Shown: positions 1-8,002 of the stretch, piece by piece
Layout of the letters: each line of letters starts with the position of its first letter
Position numbering within the stretch: the stretch's first letter is position 1
Assembly: GCF_049977365.1 (NCBI RefSeq)
Contig: NZ_JBNGEN010000014.1
Location: 1-21,502, forward strand
Reading direction: 5' to 3'
Length of the DNA stretch: 21,502 nt
Origin: Brachymonas sp049977365
Lineage (GTDB): Bacteria > Pseudomonadota > Gammaproteobacteria > Burkholderiales > Burkholderiaceae_C
The notes under the pieces: generated by a model
What the model was told of the DNA's origin: nothing
Database searches by the model: none
The model's input: the letters and a program-made list of their open reading frames with translations, nothing else
Program-made: the position numbers and the translations under genes

Positions 1-293
1 GGCACATTGCAGAAGGTGTATCCATCGTAGGGACTGGTGGTGGGGCTGTTGGAGGTCATCGTCACGGCCGAGCCCGACGTGACATCCGCCACCGAGAGCG
101 TGGCACTGACCAGATTGACCGTGGTGTTGGTGCCGGGAGTTCCCCCCGAGGAATAGGTGCCACTCATGGTGCCCGTGCCCACCTGCAGATACACTGCCTT
201 GGTCCCTCTGGAAATCGTGGCCGTGAAGGCGCAGGCAGACGCTCCGGCACCGCACAGGGCGCCCATGAGCAGACAGGTGCGGACCCGCTTCAT
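1..293 (-). CDS. Small secreted protein, tandem paralogue (partial, 3' end outside window)
   Basis: The frame is open from an ATG at 293 to the window edge, giving 97 residues without a stop. It begins with Lys/Arg residues and a hydrophobic stretch (MKRVRTCLLMGALCGAGASA), a typical Sec signal peptide, followed by a Thr/Ser/Gly/Val-rich beta-type sequence. The stretch AVYLQVGTG resembles VLYLRVGTA in the gene just upstream (346-956), so I read the two as paralogues. Such composition suits an exported beta-sandwich protein, for example a pilin-like or adhesin-like subunit, but no family motif is decisive and the function is unknown. No separate Shine-Dalgarno is visible; the only G-rich stretch upstream lies inside the 296-320 hairpin. 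The start is supported by the signal peptide. Confidence 0.6.
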   Translation of the reverse strand, partial: MKRVRTCLLMGALCGAGASACAFTATISRGTKAVYLQVGTGTMSGTYSSGGTPGTNTTVNLVSATLSVADVTSGSAVTMTSNSPTTSPYDGYTFCNV

Positions 294-295
294 GC

Positions 296-320
296 AAAAA
301 ATGCCACCGCAGTGGCATTT
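296..320 (-). terminator. Intrinsic terminator-like hairpin between the two secreted-protein genes
   Basis: On the minus strand a perfect 7-bp stem (ATGCCAC / GTGGCAT, extendable by A-T pairs) with a 4-nt loop is followed by a run of T. It lies in the 52-nt gap after the 346-956 gene and only a few bases before the ATG at 293. The GGTGG that could serve as ribosome binding site for the downstream gene is in the stem. Confidence 0.6.
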
Positions 321-345
321 CCCGTCATGGCAGAACACCCCTGCC

Positions 346-956
346 TCAGGGCATGACGGCCGTATAGGTCACACGGCTGTTGTTGGTGTTGACGCCCCCG
401 TAAGTGCCCGCGCCCAGAATGGAGTTGTTCAGATAGGTGAACGTCCACTTGGCATCCTGGTTCACCACATGGTTGGTGGCCGTCAGCGTCAAGGCAGAGC
501 TGATCCCTCCATCCACAAAGGTCGGGTGCGGCAGGGCGGTGGCGCTGGTGTTGACGGCAGAGCTCACCGCCAGTTTGCTGAACGACACGGTATCCCCGTT
601 GTCGTTCTTGAGCGCTCCCGCGGTGGTGGACGTGAAAGTCACATCCCCCCGTTGCCCATCACGCGCGCCGTCACGGTGCCGTTGCCCTGGTCCCCACTCG
701 TGGCAGTGGCAGCGACCACGGTGCCATCACCCACATTGGCTGCAGGCACCGTGAAGCTGATCAGGTCCACGGTGCTGCCCGTGGCATAGCCTGCAGCCGC
801 CGTGCCCACGCGCAGATACAGCACATGCGGCACGGTGATCTGGAAGTCCAGATGCGCCGTCGCCGTCAGCGAGCCGCTGGCATTCTGAAAACTGGATTCT
901 GCCTGAGCCATACCGGCAACCCCGGCCATCAGTCCTGCCGCCGCAACCAAACGCAT
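346..956 (-). pseudogene. Small secreted protein, frameshifted in a G6 run
   Basis: Two open frames form one protein. The first runs from the ATG at 956 (signal peptide MRLVAAAGLMAGVAGMAQA) to a stop at 639. The second resumes at VTFTSTTAG and ends at 346. Adding one G to the G6 run (C run at 645-650 on the plus strand) joins them as GNGG-DVTFTS and gives about 203 residues, so a single-base loss is the simplest explanation. An AGGGAG ribosome binding site lies about 11 nt before the ATG and a promoter lies upstream at 994-1021. The mature protein is Thr/Ala/Val-rich with predicted beta character and is related to the 1-293 gene. Function is unknown; a surface or fimbrial-type role is only inferred. 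The break may be a sequencing error, a true mutation or slippage-based switching. Confidence 0.6.
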
Positions 957-993
957 GATTTTGTGATCTCCCTGTTGATGAAAATTGTGAAAA

Positions 994-1021
994 ATTATAG
1001 GGTAGACCCTCGTGGACACAA
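994..1021 (-). promoter_or_regulatory. Sigma70-type promoter for the secreted-protein genes
   Basis: On the minus strand there is a perfect TATAAT (999-994) with TTGTGT (1021-1016) 16 nt upstream. Transcription would start near 987 and give a leader of about 30 nt before the ATG at 956. Confidence 0.5.
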
Positions 1022-1052
1022 GCCAGACGAAGCGCGCACAAAGATCGCTTTA

Positions 1053-1066
1053 ACACAACGTTGTGT
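1053..1066. repeat. 14-bp perfect palindrome in a divergent intergenic region
   Basis: ACACAACGTTGTGT reads the same on both strands. It lies between the divergent genes starting at 956 (minus) and 1167 (plus), about 30 bp upstream of the minus-strand -35 element. A dimeric repressor or activator could bind here, but no regulator is identified. Confidence 0.4.
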
Positions 1067-1166
1067 ACTATTCCATAGGGTTGCATGCGGCCTCATGGAT
1101 TGCTGCATGGCAAGTGCAACGTCATTTTTCTGTCCACCCCACCTCCTTTTTCATCCTCGATTTCTC

Positions 1167-1658
1167 ATGTCCACTTCTTCCTCTGTTTCTCTGCGCGCCC
1201 TCGCGGCTGCCTGCTTCCTGTGTGGCGCTGTGTGCATGGCTCCCGCACAGGCCCAGACCCCTTCCGAAGCCGATTCGGCCGATGTCCTGATTGCCCGCGC
1301 CCAGCAGACGCTGCAGCAGCTCGACCGCGGCGAGGATGAGGCCCTGTGGGCCTCGACCATGCCGTTCATCCGGCAGACCTTCAAGAAGAGCAAGTTCCTC
1401 TCCGAGCTGCATGCCGCGCACAAGGGCTTCCAGGGCAAGGTCGCCAGCCGGGGATGGATCGGCGTCTGGCGCGTTCTGCATCCGGCAGCCGACCCGCGCT
1501 CTCCTGCGGGGCTCTACGCCAATGTGGAAATGGGCACCCGGCTGACCGACGGACAGGTGGTGGTGGAGCGGGTCAGCATGGGACTGGATCAGGAAGGCCA
1601 CTGGCGCCTGACGGGCTACATCGTGCGTCCCGGAACTGCCCCGGCTGCGCACCCATAA
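1167..1658 (+). CDS. Exported DUF4019-type protein
   Basis: The protein has 163 residues. Residues 1-29 form a Sec signal peptide (hydrophobic core AAACFLCGAVCMA, probable cleavage after AQA). The mature part starts with an acidic helix and continues with RGWIGVWRVLHPA, GLYANVEMGTRL and EGHWRLTGYIVR. This order (a W/R segment, a middle strand, and a final strand with a Trp and a Gly-Tyr-Ile-Arg motif) matches the DUF4019 family of small periplasmic proteins, common in Burkholderiales and of unknown function. The start was chosen because it gives a full signal peptide; the longer frame upstream has no coding character. No clear Shine-Dalgarno is seen. It stands alone, divergent from the secreted-protein pair and 189 bp before maeB. 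Confidence 0.7.
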   Translation: MSTSSSVSLRALAAACFLCGAVCMAPAQAQTPSEADSADVLIARAQQTLQQLDRGEDEALWASTMPFIRQTFKKSKFLSELHAAHKGFQGKVASRGWIGVWRVLHPAADPRSPAGLYANVEMGTRLTDGQVVVERVSMGLDQEGHWRLTGYIVRPGTAPAAHP

Positions 1659-1847
1659 GCGTCCTGCACGAGCCCCTCATGGCCCATGGGGGGCCCGTCT
1701 GCCCTGCAGCGCCCCCTATCCATCCCATGTGCCAGAGGCAGCATGCCGCACCCTCCCGGAAATCCTGGGTCTGCCGGGCAGAACAAGCCGCCTACAATGG
1801 CAGTCACATCTCGCCACAAGCCAGACAAGAACGCAAGGAGAACCCCC

Positions 1848-4187
1848 ATGCCCCCCGAGATTTCCGCCAGCAACCCCAACACGTCGGCCAATCGCCATCC
1901 CGAGCTGCGCCAGGCTGCGCTCGACTACCACGAGCTGCCCCGCCCCGGCAAGATCAGCGTCGAGGCGACCAAGCAGATGGTCAACCAGCATGATCTGGCA
2001 CTGGCCTATTCGCCCGGCGTGGCTGCGCCCTGTGAGGAGATCGTGAAGGATCCCTCCGCAGCCTTCCGCTACACGGCCCGCGGCAACCTGGTGGGCGTGG
2101 TCACCAACGGCACTGCCGTGCTGGGTCTGGGCGACATCGGCCCGCTCGCCGGCAAGCCCGTGATGGAGGGCAAGGGCGTCCTGTTCAAGAAGTTCGCCGG
2201 CATCGACGTGTTCGACATCGAGATCAACGAAAAGGATCCGGACCGCCTCGTCGAGATCATCGCGGCACTGGAGCCCACCTTCGGGGGCATCAACCTGGAG
2301 GACATCAAGGCACCGGACTGCTTCATCGTCGAGCGCAAGCTGCGCCAGCGCATGAAGATTCCGGTCTTCCACGACGACCAGCACGGCACCGCCATCGTGG
2401 TGGGTGCCGCCGTGCTCAACGGCCTCAAGGTCGTGGGCAAGAAGCTCGAAGACGTCAAGGTCGTCACGAGCGGCGCCGGCGCGGCCGCGCTGGCCTGCAT
2501 CAACCTGCTCGTCAAGCTGGGCCTGCCCCGCCGGAACATCTGGGTGACGGATCTGGCCGGGCTGGTCTACCAGGGCCGCACCGAGCTCATGGATGATGAC
2601 AAGGCCCAGTTCATGCAGGACACCGACCTGCGCACGCTCGGCCAGGCCATCGAGGGTGCGGACGTGTTCCTGGGACTGTCTGCGGGCGGCGTGCTCAAGC
2701 CCGAGATGGTGGCCCGCATGGCGGCCAATCCGCTCATCTTTGCGCTGGCCAACCCCACCCCCGAGATCAAGCCCGAGGAAGTCCGCCAGGTGCGGGACGA
2801 TGCCATCATGGCCACGGGCCGCACCGACTACCCGAACCAGGTCAACAACGTCCTGTGCTTCCCCTACATCTTCCGCGGCGCCCTGGACTGCGGGGCCACC
2901 GTCATCACCGACGAGATGGAAATCGCGGCCGTGCACGCCATTGCCGAGCTGGCCCAGGCCGAGCAAAGCGAAGTGGTGGCCGCTGCCTATGTGGGGCAGA
3001 ACCTCGCTTTTGGCCCCGAGTACCTGATTCCCAAGCCGTTCGATCCGCGGCTCATGATCAAGATCGCACCGGCGGTGGCGCAGGCCGCCATGGACGCGGG
3101 CGTGGCTTCGCGCCCGATCAAGGACATGGCCGAGTACGAGGAGCAGCTGCAGAGCTTCGTCTACGCCTCGGGCGCGACCATGAAGCCCATCTTCACCGTC
3201 GCCCGCATGGCCACCAAGAAACGCGTGGTCTACGCCGAGGGCGAAGAGGAGCGCGTGCTGCGCGCCGTGCAGATCGTGGTGGACGAGCGGCTGGCCCGCC
3301 CGATTCTGGTCGGACGCCCTGCCATCATTGCCCGGCGCATCGAGCAGTTCGGCCTGCGTCTGCACCAGGGCGAGCACTATGACGTGGTCAACGTCGAGGA
3401 CGACGAGCGCTACCGCGACTTCTGGCAGACCTATCACAAGATGACTTCCCGCAAGGGCATGACCATCCCCATGGCCAAGATCGAGATGCGCCGCCGCTTG
3501 GTGCTGATCGCTGCCATGATGGTGCACAAGGGCTATGCCGACGGCATGATCTGCGGCACCTGGGGCAGCACGGCCATGCACCTGCAGTACATCGAGCAGG
3601 TGATCGGGTTCGAGCCCGGCGTGCAGGGCTATGCCGCCATGAACGGGCTGCTGCTGCCCAAGCAGCAGGTCTTCATCGTCGACACCCACGTCAACTACGA
3701 CCCCTGCGCCGAACGCATTGCCGAGTTCACCATCATGGCCGCGCAGGAAATCCAGCGCTTCGGCATCGTGCCCAAGGTGGCGCTGCTGAGCCACTCCAAC
3801 TTCGGCTCCACCAACCATCCCACGGCGGTCAAGATGCGCGAAGTGCTGTCCATCCTGCAGCAGCGCGCCCCCTGGCTCGAAGTGGACGGCGAAATGCACG
3901 GCGATGTGGCGCTCGACGAGGCCCTGCGCAAGACGCTCATGCCCGAGAGCACCCTGACGGGCAACGCCAACCTGCTGGTCATGCCGACGCTCGATGCGGC
4001 CAACATCGCCTACAACCTGCTCAAGACGGCAGCCGGCGGCAACATCGCCATCGGCCCCGTGCTGCTCGGTGCCGCCAAGCCGGTGCACATACTGACGGCC
4101 AGTGCCACGGTGCGCCGCATCGTGAACATGACCGCCTTCACCGTCGCGGAAGCCAACGCCAACGCCCCCACGCCCGGCGCGGCCTGA
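1848..4187 (+). CDS. maeB: NADP-dependent malic enzyme fused to phosphotransacetylase-like domain
   Basis: The 779-residue product converts malate to pyruvate and CO2 with reduction of NADP, in the cytoplasm, feeding pyruvate and NADPH. Residues 1 to about 430 are the malic enzyme part: the AYSPGVA tyrosine near 54, the lysine region GKPVMEGKGVLFKK (102-115), the metal-binding FHDDQHGTA (174-182), the nucleotide-binding GAGAAA (209-214) and ANPTPEI (301-307). From about 445 to the end is a phosphotransacetylase-like domain, usual for MaeB-type enzymes of proteobacteria, where it serves as an allosteric region and not as an active transacetylase (family knowledge). The length is normal for the fused class. 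The start is fixed by AAGGAG at 1835-1840 and by the conserved N-terminus. A TACAAT at 1793-1798 may be a -10 element, but no good -35 is seen. The gene ends in a hairpin at 4256-4299. Confidence 0.97.
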   Translation: MPPEISASNPNTSANRHPELRQAALDYHELPRPGKISVEATKQMVNQHDLALAYSPGVAAPCEEIVKDPSAAFRYTARGNLVGVVTNGTAVLGLGDIGPLAGKPVMEGKGVLFKKFAGIDVFDIEINEKDPDRLVEIIAALEPTFGGINLEDIKAPDCFIVERKLRQRMKIPVFHDDQHGTAIVVGAAVLNGLKVVGKKLEDVKVVTSGAGAAALACINLLVKLGLPRRNIWVTDLAGLVYQGRTELMDDDKAQFMQDTDLRTLGQAIEGADVFLGLSAGGVLKPEMVARMAANPLIFALANPTPEIKPEEVRQVRDDAIMATGRTDYPNQVNNVLCFPYIFRGALDCGATVITDEMEIAAVHAIAELAQAEQSEVVAAAYVGQNLAFGPEYLIPKPFDPRLMIKIAPAVAQAAMDAGVASRPIKDMAEYEEQLQSFVYASGATMKPIFTVARMATKKRVVYAEGEEERVLRAVQIVVDERLARPILVGRPAIIARRIEQFGLRLHQGEHYDVVNVEDDERYRDFWQTYHKMTSRKGMTIPMAKIEMRRRLVLIAAMMVHKGYADGMICGTWGSTAMHLQYIEQVIGFEPGVQGYAAMNGLLLPKQQVFIVDTHVNYDPCAERIAEFTIMAAQEIQRFGIVPKVALLSHSNFGSTNHPTAVKMREVLSILQQRAPWLEVDGEMHGDVALDEALRKTLMPESTLTGNANLLVMPTLDAANIAYNLLKTAAGGNIAIGPVLLGAAKPVHILTASATVRRIVNMTAFTVAEANANAPTPGAA

Positions 4188-4255
4188 ATACTGCAGGAGG
4201 AGGTGACGCGCGGCAGCCCGCTCATTCCACCCCTCCTGCCCTTTTCGCTTCCTCC

Positions 4256-4299
4256 GGCCTGTCCCTGAGCACGCACCGTGCGCGAGGGCAGGCCGTTTT
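4256..4299 (+). terminator. Rho-independent terminator after maeB
   Basis: GGCCTG-T-CCCT pairs with AGGGCAGGCC around an inner GCAC/GTGC stem, followed by TTTT at 4296-4299. It lies between maeB and the convergent dehydrogenase gene. Confidence 0.6.
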
Positions 4300-4336
4300 C
4301 CATGGCTACAGGAAGCAGTGGGGCACCGGTCAGTCG

Positions 4337-5322
4337 TCAGGCTGCGGGCGCCGCTCCGGTATCGTGCTGATCCGCGTCCAGGGCCTGCAGGCGGCGCAGC
4401 AGGGCCCGGTCACGGTGTTCCACCGCCTGGGTGAAGCGGGCGGGATCGGGCGTGCCGAAGGCCTCCACCAGCATCCGTCGCGTATCGGCGTCGAGGTGCG
4501 GCGAGCCCAGGTCCGCCCACCAGGTTTCCAGCGCCGGGCCCAGGTGCTCCAGAAAATGCTCCATGCCGCCCAGCCCGCCGGCCAGATTGAAGATCATGCT
4601 CGGCCCCATGATGGACCAGCGCTGCCCCGGCCCGGCAGAGACGGCCAGATCGATGTCTTCCACCGAAGCCACGCCCTCGCGTGCCAGATAGACCGCTTCG
4701 CGCCAGATGGCGGCCTGCAGCCGGTTGGCGATGTGTCCCACCACTTCCCTGCGCAGCCGGATGGGGGTCTTGCCCAGGGCGCGATAGAGCGCCAGCACGG
4801 CCTGCACCGTGGCTTCGGACGTCTGCTTGCCCGGCACCACTTCCACCAGCGGAATCAGATGCGGCGGGTTGAAGGGGTGTCCCACCACCAGCCGCTCCGG
4901 GTGCTGCATGCCTTCCTGCAGTGTGCTGGGCATGATGCCGGAGGTGGACGAAGCAATGATCACGTCCGGCCCCAGCACCGATTCGAGCCCGGCATACACC
5001 TGCCGCTTGATGTCGAGCCGCTCGGGTGCGTTCTCCTGCACGAAGTCCGCTCCCTGCGCAGCCTCCTCGACACTGGCATGCACCGTCAGGGCCTGCTGGG
5101 CCGCATCGAGCGTACGGCCCCCGCCGTGTGCCCGAGCTGTTCCATGCTGGACCAGGCTTCGGCCACAAAGGCGCGCAGGTGCGCCTCGGCGCCGGGAGCA
5201 GGATCGCTGGCCCGCACCTGCAGGCCCGCCCCGAGAAACAGCACGGTCCAGCTGGCTCCGATGGTGCCCGTCCCGATCACCGCTGCCGTGCGCGGCAGCT
5301 CCGTGGTGTGTGTCATGCTCAT
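4337..5322 (-). pseudogene. 3-hydroxyacyl-CoA / carnitine 3-dehydrogenase-like protein, frameshifted in a G5 run
   Basis: Joining two frames gives a 328-residue NAD-dependent dehydrogenase. The N-terminal part has the Rossmann motif GTGTIG (17-22). The second part has ADFVQENAPERLD, SSTSG, GHPFNPP (probable catalytic His149) and GHIANRLQ (Asn200), then GPGQRWSIMGP and LAGGLGGMEHF in the C-terminal helical domain. These motifs fit the L-carnitine dehydrogenase / lambda-crystallin branch of the 3-hydroxyacyl-CoA dehydrogenase family. The exact substrate (carnitine, a hydroxyacyl-CoA or a sugar acid) is not readable from sequence. The frame breaks at the C run 5118-5122; one extra G restores HTAGG-RTLDAA. 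The start at 5322 has AAGGAG 8 nt upstream. All catalytic segments are intact on either side, so sequencing error is a serious alternative to true loss. Confidence 0.75.
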
Positions 5323-5551
5323 CTGTCTTTCTCCTTGTGCGGATGGCGTCCCGTCGGGCAGCGTGCCTGGAGCGGCGCGCCACCGGGGACGGGGGTCGGG
5401 AGCCCTGCATGCCCCGATCCACTGTCCGGCCCCTGCTGTCCCGTGCGGGTCGATGCCTCCTGCAAGGCAGGCACCCGGCCACACGTCCCGGACATCAGGC
5501 GCCGTTGCAGCAGAAACGGAGCACTGTCTCCCGCAGGTCCGGGCGCCCGGT

Positions 5552-6256
5552 TCAGAGCCCGTCCTGAAAGTCGATGGCCGCGTGCGTGCCATCGCAATAG
5601 GGTTTGTTGCGCGACTGGCCGCAGCGGCACAGCGCCACGCGGTTGCGCCGCTCGTACACGGTTCCATCGGCCGATTCGATGGCGATGCCGCCCTGGACCC
5701 AGAGAGGGCCTGAGCAGCCGCGTGCCGTGTCCTCGGTCACGCCGATGGCCGGAGCCCGCGGCGTCTCGACGGGCGTACCGGTCTGGTTGTTCCATGCCAC
5801 GAGCCGACCAGCCGAGCAGTTGTTGACCTGCCGCACGAAGTTGCGCGCCACCTCGGGGTCGTCAGTGGCCTCGACCTGGTTCCAGACCCGGCCATGGGGA
5901 TCGCAGAAGCGCGCAAAGGCACACAGCGATTCCTGATCAGTCAGCGACAGCGCCGGGCCGGGCATCAGCTCGGCACGTTCGCGGTAGGGCGCGCGGTCGG
6001 CGGTTTCGGTGCCGTCGAATCCCACCTTGGCATGGCTGCCGTCGCAATAGGGCTTGTTCGCCGACTGGCCACAGCGGCACAGCGCATACTCCTCGCCCGC
6101 CTCGAAGGTCCGGGTGGTTTCCCAGTCGAGCGACTGCCCCTGCGCATCGGTCACGATGGCCTGCTGCCGCAGCGGCACCCCGCCACTGACCACATAGGGG
6201 CCGTCCTCGGTGATCTTGACATGGGGAGGCTGCTTGGGGGTGGAGGCGTGTGTCAT
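5552..6256 (-). CDS. Double CDGSH iron-sulfur domain protein
   Basis: The 234-residue cytoplasmic protein carries two CDGSH-type iron-binding motifs. The first is CRCGQSANKPYCDGSH with Cys60, Cys62, Cys71 and His75; the second is CRCGQSRNKPYCDGTH with Cys210, Cys212, Cys221 and His225. This 3Cys-1His set binds a redox-active, labile 2Fe-2S cluster in known family members. The middle section adds four cysteines (112, 118, 147, 181), which could hold a further cluster. The N-terminal VKITEDGPYVVSGGVPL is common in multidomain bacterial CDGSH proteins. The start at 6256 is set by AAGGAA 7 nt upstream; the longer in-frame upstream extension lacks a ribosome binding site. The role is probably electron transfer or iron-sulfur handling, with no known specific partner. 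It is isolated by gaps of over 200 bp on both sides, in which I saw no other gene. Confidence 0.9.
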   Translation of the reverse strand: MTHASTPKQPPHVKITEDGPYVVSGGVPLRQQAIVTDAQGQSLDWETTRTFEAGEEYALCRCGQSANKPYCDGSHAKVGFDGTETADRAPYRERAELMPGPALSLTDQESLCAFARFCDPHGRVWNQVEATDDPEVARNFVRQVNNCSAGRLVAWNNQTGTPVETPRAPAIGVTEDTARGCSGPLWVQGGIAIESADGTVYERRNRVALCRCGQSRNKPYCDGTHAAIDFQDGL

Positions 6257-6499
6257 GGGTACGTTCCTTGCAAAAGAGGCATGAAAATGGTTCTGTCCCC
6301 GGGACTTCCGCTCTGCAAGCCATATCATGGCTGCACTGTGCCGGCCCCACACTGCAGGCCGTGCGGACGCGGCCACAAGTGCCGCATTCCCAGGAGGGCC
6401 CATTGTGTGTCCCCCCGCAAAGGTCGAGTGCCGCCGGTGGTCTTGCAGCATGTCGGCCCCCTGACATTCCGGACATCTCCCGCCTCCCGGCCCCTCAGG

Positions 6500-7294
6500 T
6501 CAGGGCATGTGCTGCAGAAACGCCTGTGCCCGCGGGTGACGCGGCTCGGCAAAGAATTCCCGTGCCGGACGGTCCTCGACCACCACCCCCTGATCCATGA
6601 ACACGGCCCGATGGGCCACCTCGCGGGCAAAGGCCATTTCGTGCGTGACCACCAGCATGGTCATGCGTTCCTGGGCCAGGGCCCGCATGGTGCGCAGCAC
6701 CTCGCCCGTGAGCTCGGGATCGAGCGCGCTCGTGGGCTCGTCGAACAGCATGATGCGGGGCTCCATGGCCAGCGCCCGCGCAATGGCCACCCGCTGCTTC
6801 TGTCCGCCCGAAAGGCGCCCCGGATAGGCGTCGCGCTTGTCGAACAGCCCCACCTTGCGCAGCAGCTCCTCCGCCCGGGGCACGATGGCCGCGCGGGCCA
6901 TGCCCTTGACGGTCATCGGGGCCTCGATGAGGTTCTGCAGCACGGTCATGTGGGGAAACAGATTGAAGTGCTGGAACACCATGCCGGTCTGCGCGCAGAT
7001 GCGCCGCACGGTACGCTCGTCGGGGTAGCGGGCCTGTCCGGAGGCATCGGTATCGGCCAGTGTCTCGCCTTCGATCACGATGCGTCCCCGGTCGATGTGC
7101 TCCAGGTGGTTGACGCAGCGCAGCAGCGTGCTCTTGCCCGAGCCCGATGAACCCAGAATGGCGATCACTTCGCCTTCAGCCACATCGAGCGAGATGCCCC
7201 GAAGCACCTCGTTGTCGCCGAAGCGCTTCCACACCTCCCGCACGACGAGAGCGGGAGCCTGTGCGCCGTCTGCGTCACTGGTCCTGGCGTGCAT
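6500..7294 (-). CDS. Polar amino acid ABC transporter, ATP-binding protein
   Basis: This 264-residue ATPase drives the importer encoded with the two genes upstream. It has every ABC motif: Walker A GSSGSGKST (from 48), Q-loop VFQHF (Gln108), signature LSGGQ (161-165), Walker B IMLFDEP (181-187) and the switch histidine in VVTHEM (His218). The segment CVNHLEHIDRG and the overall length are typical of the GlnQ/HisP group. The ATG at 7294 was chosen because GGGGAG lies 7 nt before it; a further ATG at 7309 has no ribosome binding site. The start overlaps the end of the permease gene by 20 nt, which implies translational coupling. No convincing terminator was found in the 243 bp after it. Confidence 0.95.
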   Translation of the reverse strand: MHARTSDADGAQAPALVVREVWKRFGDNEVLRGISLDVAEGEVIAILGSSGSGKSTLLRCVNHLEHIDRGRIVIEGETLADTDASGQARYPDERTVRRICAQTGMVFQHFNLFPHMTVLQNLIEAPMTVKGMARAAIVPRAEELLRKVGLFDKRDAYPGRLSGGQKQRVAIARALAMEPRIMLFDEPTSALDPELTGEVLRTMRALAQERMTMLVVTHEMAFAREVAHRAVFMDQGVVVEDRPAREFFAEPRHPRAQAFLQHMP

Positions 7295-7928
7295 ACCGTT
7301 TCTCCCCATGCTGGAACAGCCATGTCAGCACCAGCGTCATGATCAGATAGAAGGCCGCCGCCACAATGAACGGGGTGATGGTGAAATCGCGCTGCACGAT
7401 GTTGCGCGCGGCACGCAGCAGGTCGTTGAGCGCCAGCACGTAGATCAGCGAGGTGTCCTTCACCAGGGTGATGGTCTCGTTGCTCATGGGCGGCAGGATG
7501 TGGCGCACCATCTGCGGCAGCACGATGCGGCGCATGGTCTGGCCGTAGCTCATGCCGAGCGACTGGGCCGCCTCGTACTGCCCCCGATCCACGCTCTGAA
7601 TGCCGGCGCGGAAGATCTCGGCGAAGTAGGCCGCGTAGTTGAGCGCAAAGGCCAGCACCGCCGACGGAAAATCCGGCAGCCGCAGCCCGATCCCGGGCAC
7701 GAAGGGCAGCGCAAAGTACACGAACAGCAGCTGCAGCATGAGCGGCGTGCCGCGCATCAGCCAGAGGTAGCCATTCACGGCGGTGCGCACGGCCCCCCAG
7801 CGCGAAAGCCGCAGCAGGGCCAGTCCCAGCCCCAGCGGCAGGGCCAGCGCCAGCGTGATGAAGAAGAGTTTGAGCGTCGTCCCCGCGCCTTCGAGCATCG
7901 GGGGGAGCATGGCAAGCAAGGTATCCAT
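7275..7928 (-). CDS. Polar amino acid ABC transporter, permease
   Basis: The 217-residue inner-membrane protein belongs to the HisM/GlnP group. It starts with LKLFFITLALALPLGLGLALL, a first membrane segment, and has about five hydrophobic segments. The cytoplasmic EAA loop, which docks on the ATPase, reads YEAAQSLGMSYGQTMRRIVLPQ. Segments such as NYAAYFAEIFRAGIQSVDRGQ are hallmarks of the family. Only one permease gene is present, so the channel is probably a homodimer. The first ATG at 7928 was taken as start; a TTG two codons upstream is possible but less likely. The ribosome binding site is weak. It lies 74 bp after the binding-protein gene and overlaps the ATPase gene. Confidence 0.95.
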   Translation of the reverse strand: MDTLLAMLPPMLEGAGTTLKLFFITLALALPLGLGLALLRLSRWGAVRTAVNGYLWLMRGTPLMLQLLFVYFALPFVPGIGLRLPDFPSAVLAFALNYAAYFAEIFRAGIQSVDRGQYEAAQSLGMSYGQTMRRIVLPQMVRHILPPMSNETITLVKDTSLIYVLALNDLLRAARNIVQRDFTITPFIVAAAFYLIMTLVLTWLFQHGEKRYARQDQ

Positions 7929-8002
7929 GGGCAATCATGGCCGCAGACCGGACACGGCGCACCGTGCCGGGCCGCAGCCCCTTTCGAGCGAAGAAGCGAA
8001 CC

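Noticed and set aside
1793..1798. TACAAT as maeB promoter
   Set aside because: A -10-like box is present but no acceptable -35 was found at 16-18 nt, so it is only mentioned in the gene entry.
1716..4088. 790-residue open frame on the minus strand opposite maeB
   Set aside because: It is the antisense shadow of a GC-rich, highly conserved gene. It is His/Gly/Asp-rich with no domain motif and no ribosome binding site, and maeB is certain.
5323..5551. Gene or RNA between the dehydrogenase and CDGSH genes
   Set aside because: No convincing start signal, hairpin with T run, or tRNA-like cloverleaf was found.
4364..5713. 449-residue open frame on the plus strand
   Set aside because: It lies opposite the dehydrogenase and CDGSH genes, is rich in Arg/His/Pro and shows no motif; it is a shadow frame.
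6257..6451. N-terminal extension of the CDGSH protein
   Set aside because: The in-frame extension has no ribosome binding site, while the ATG at 6256 has AAGGAA at the right distance and begins a conserved N-terminus.
6257..6499. Terminator or small gene after the ABC ATPase gene
   Set aside because: Only imperfect GGCC-type hairpins without a T run were seen, and no short frame with a good start signal.
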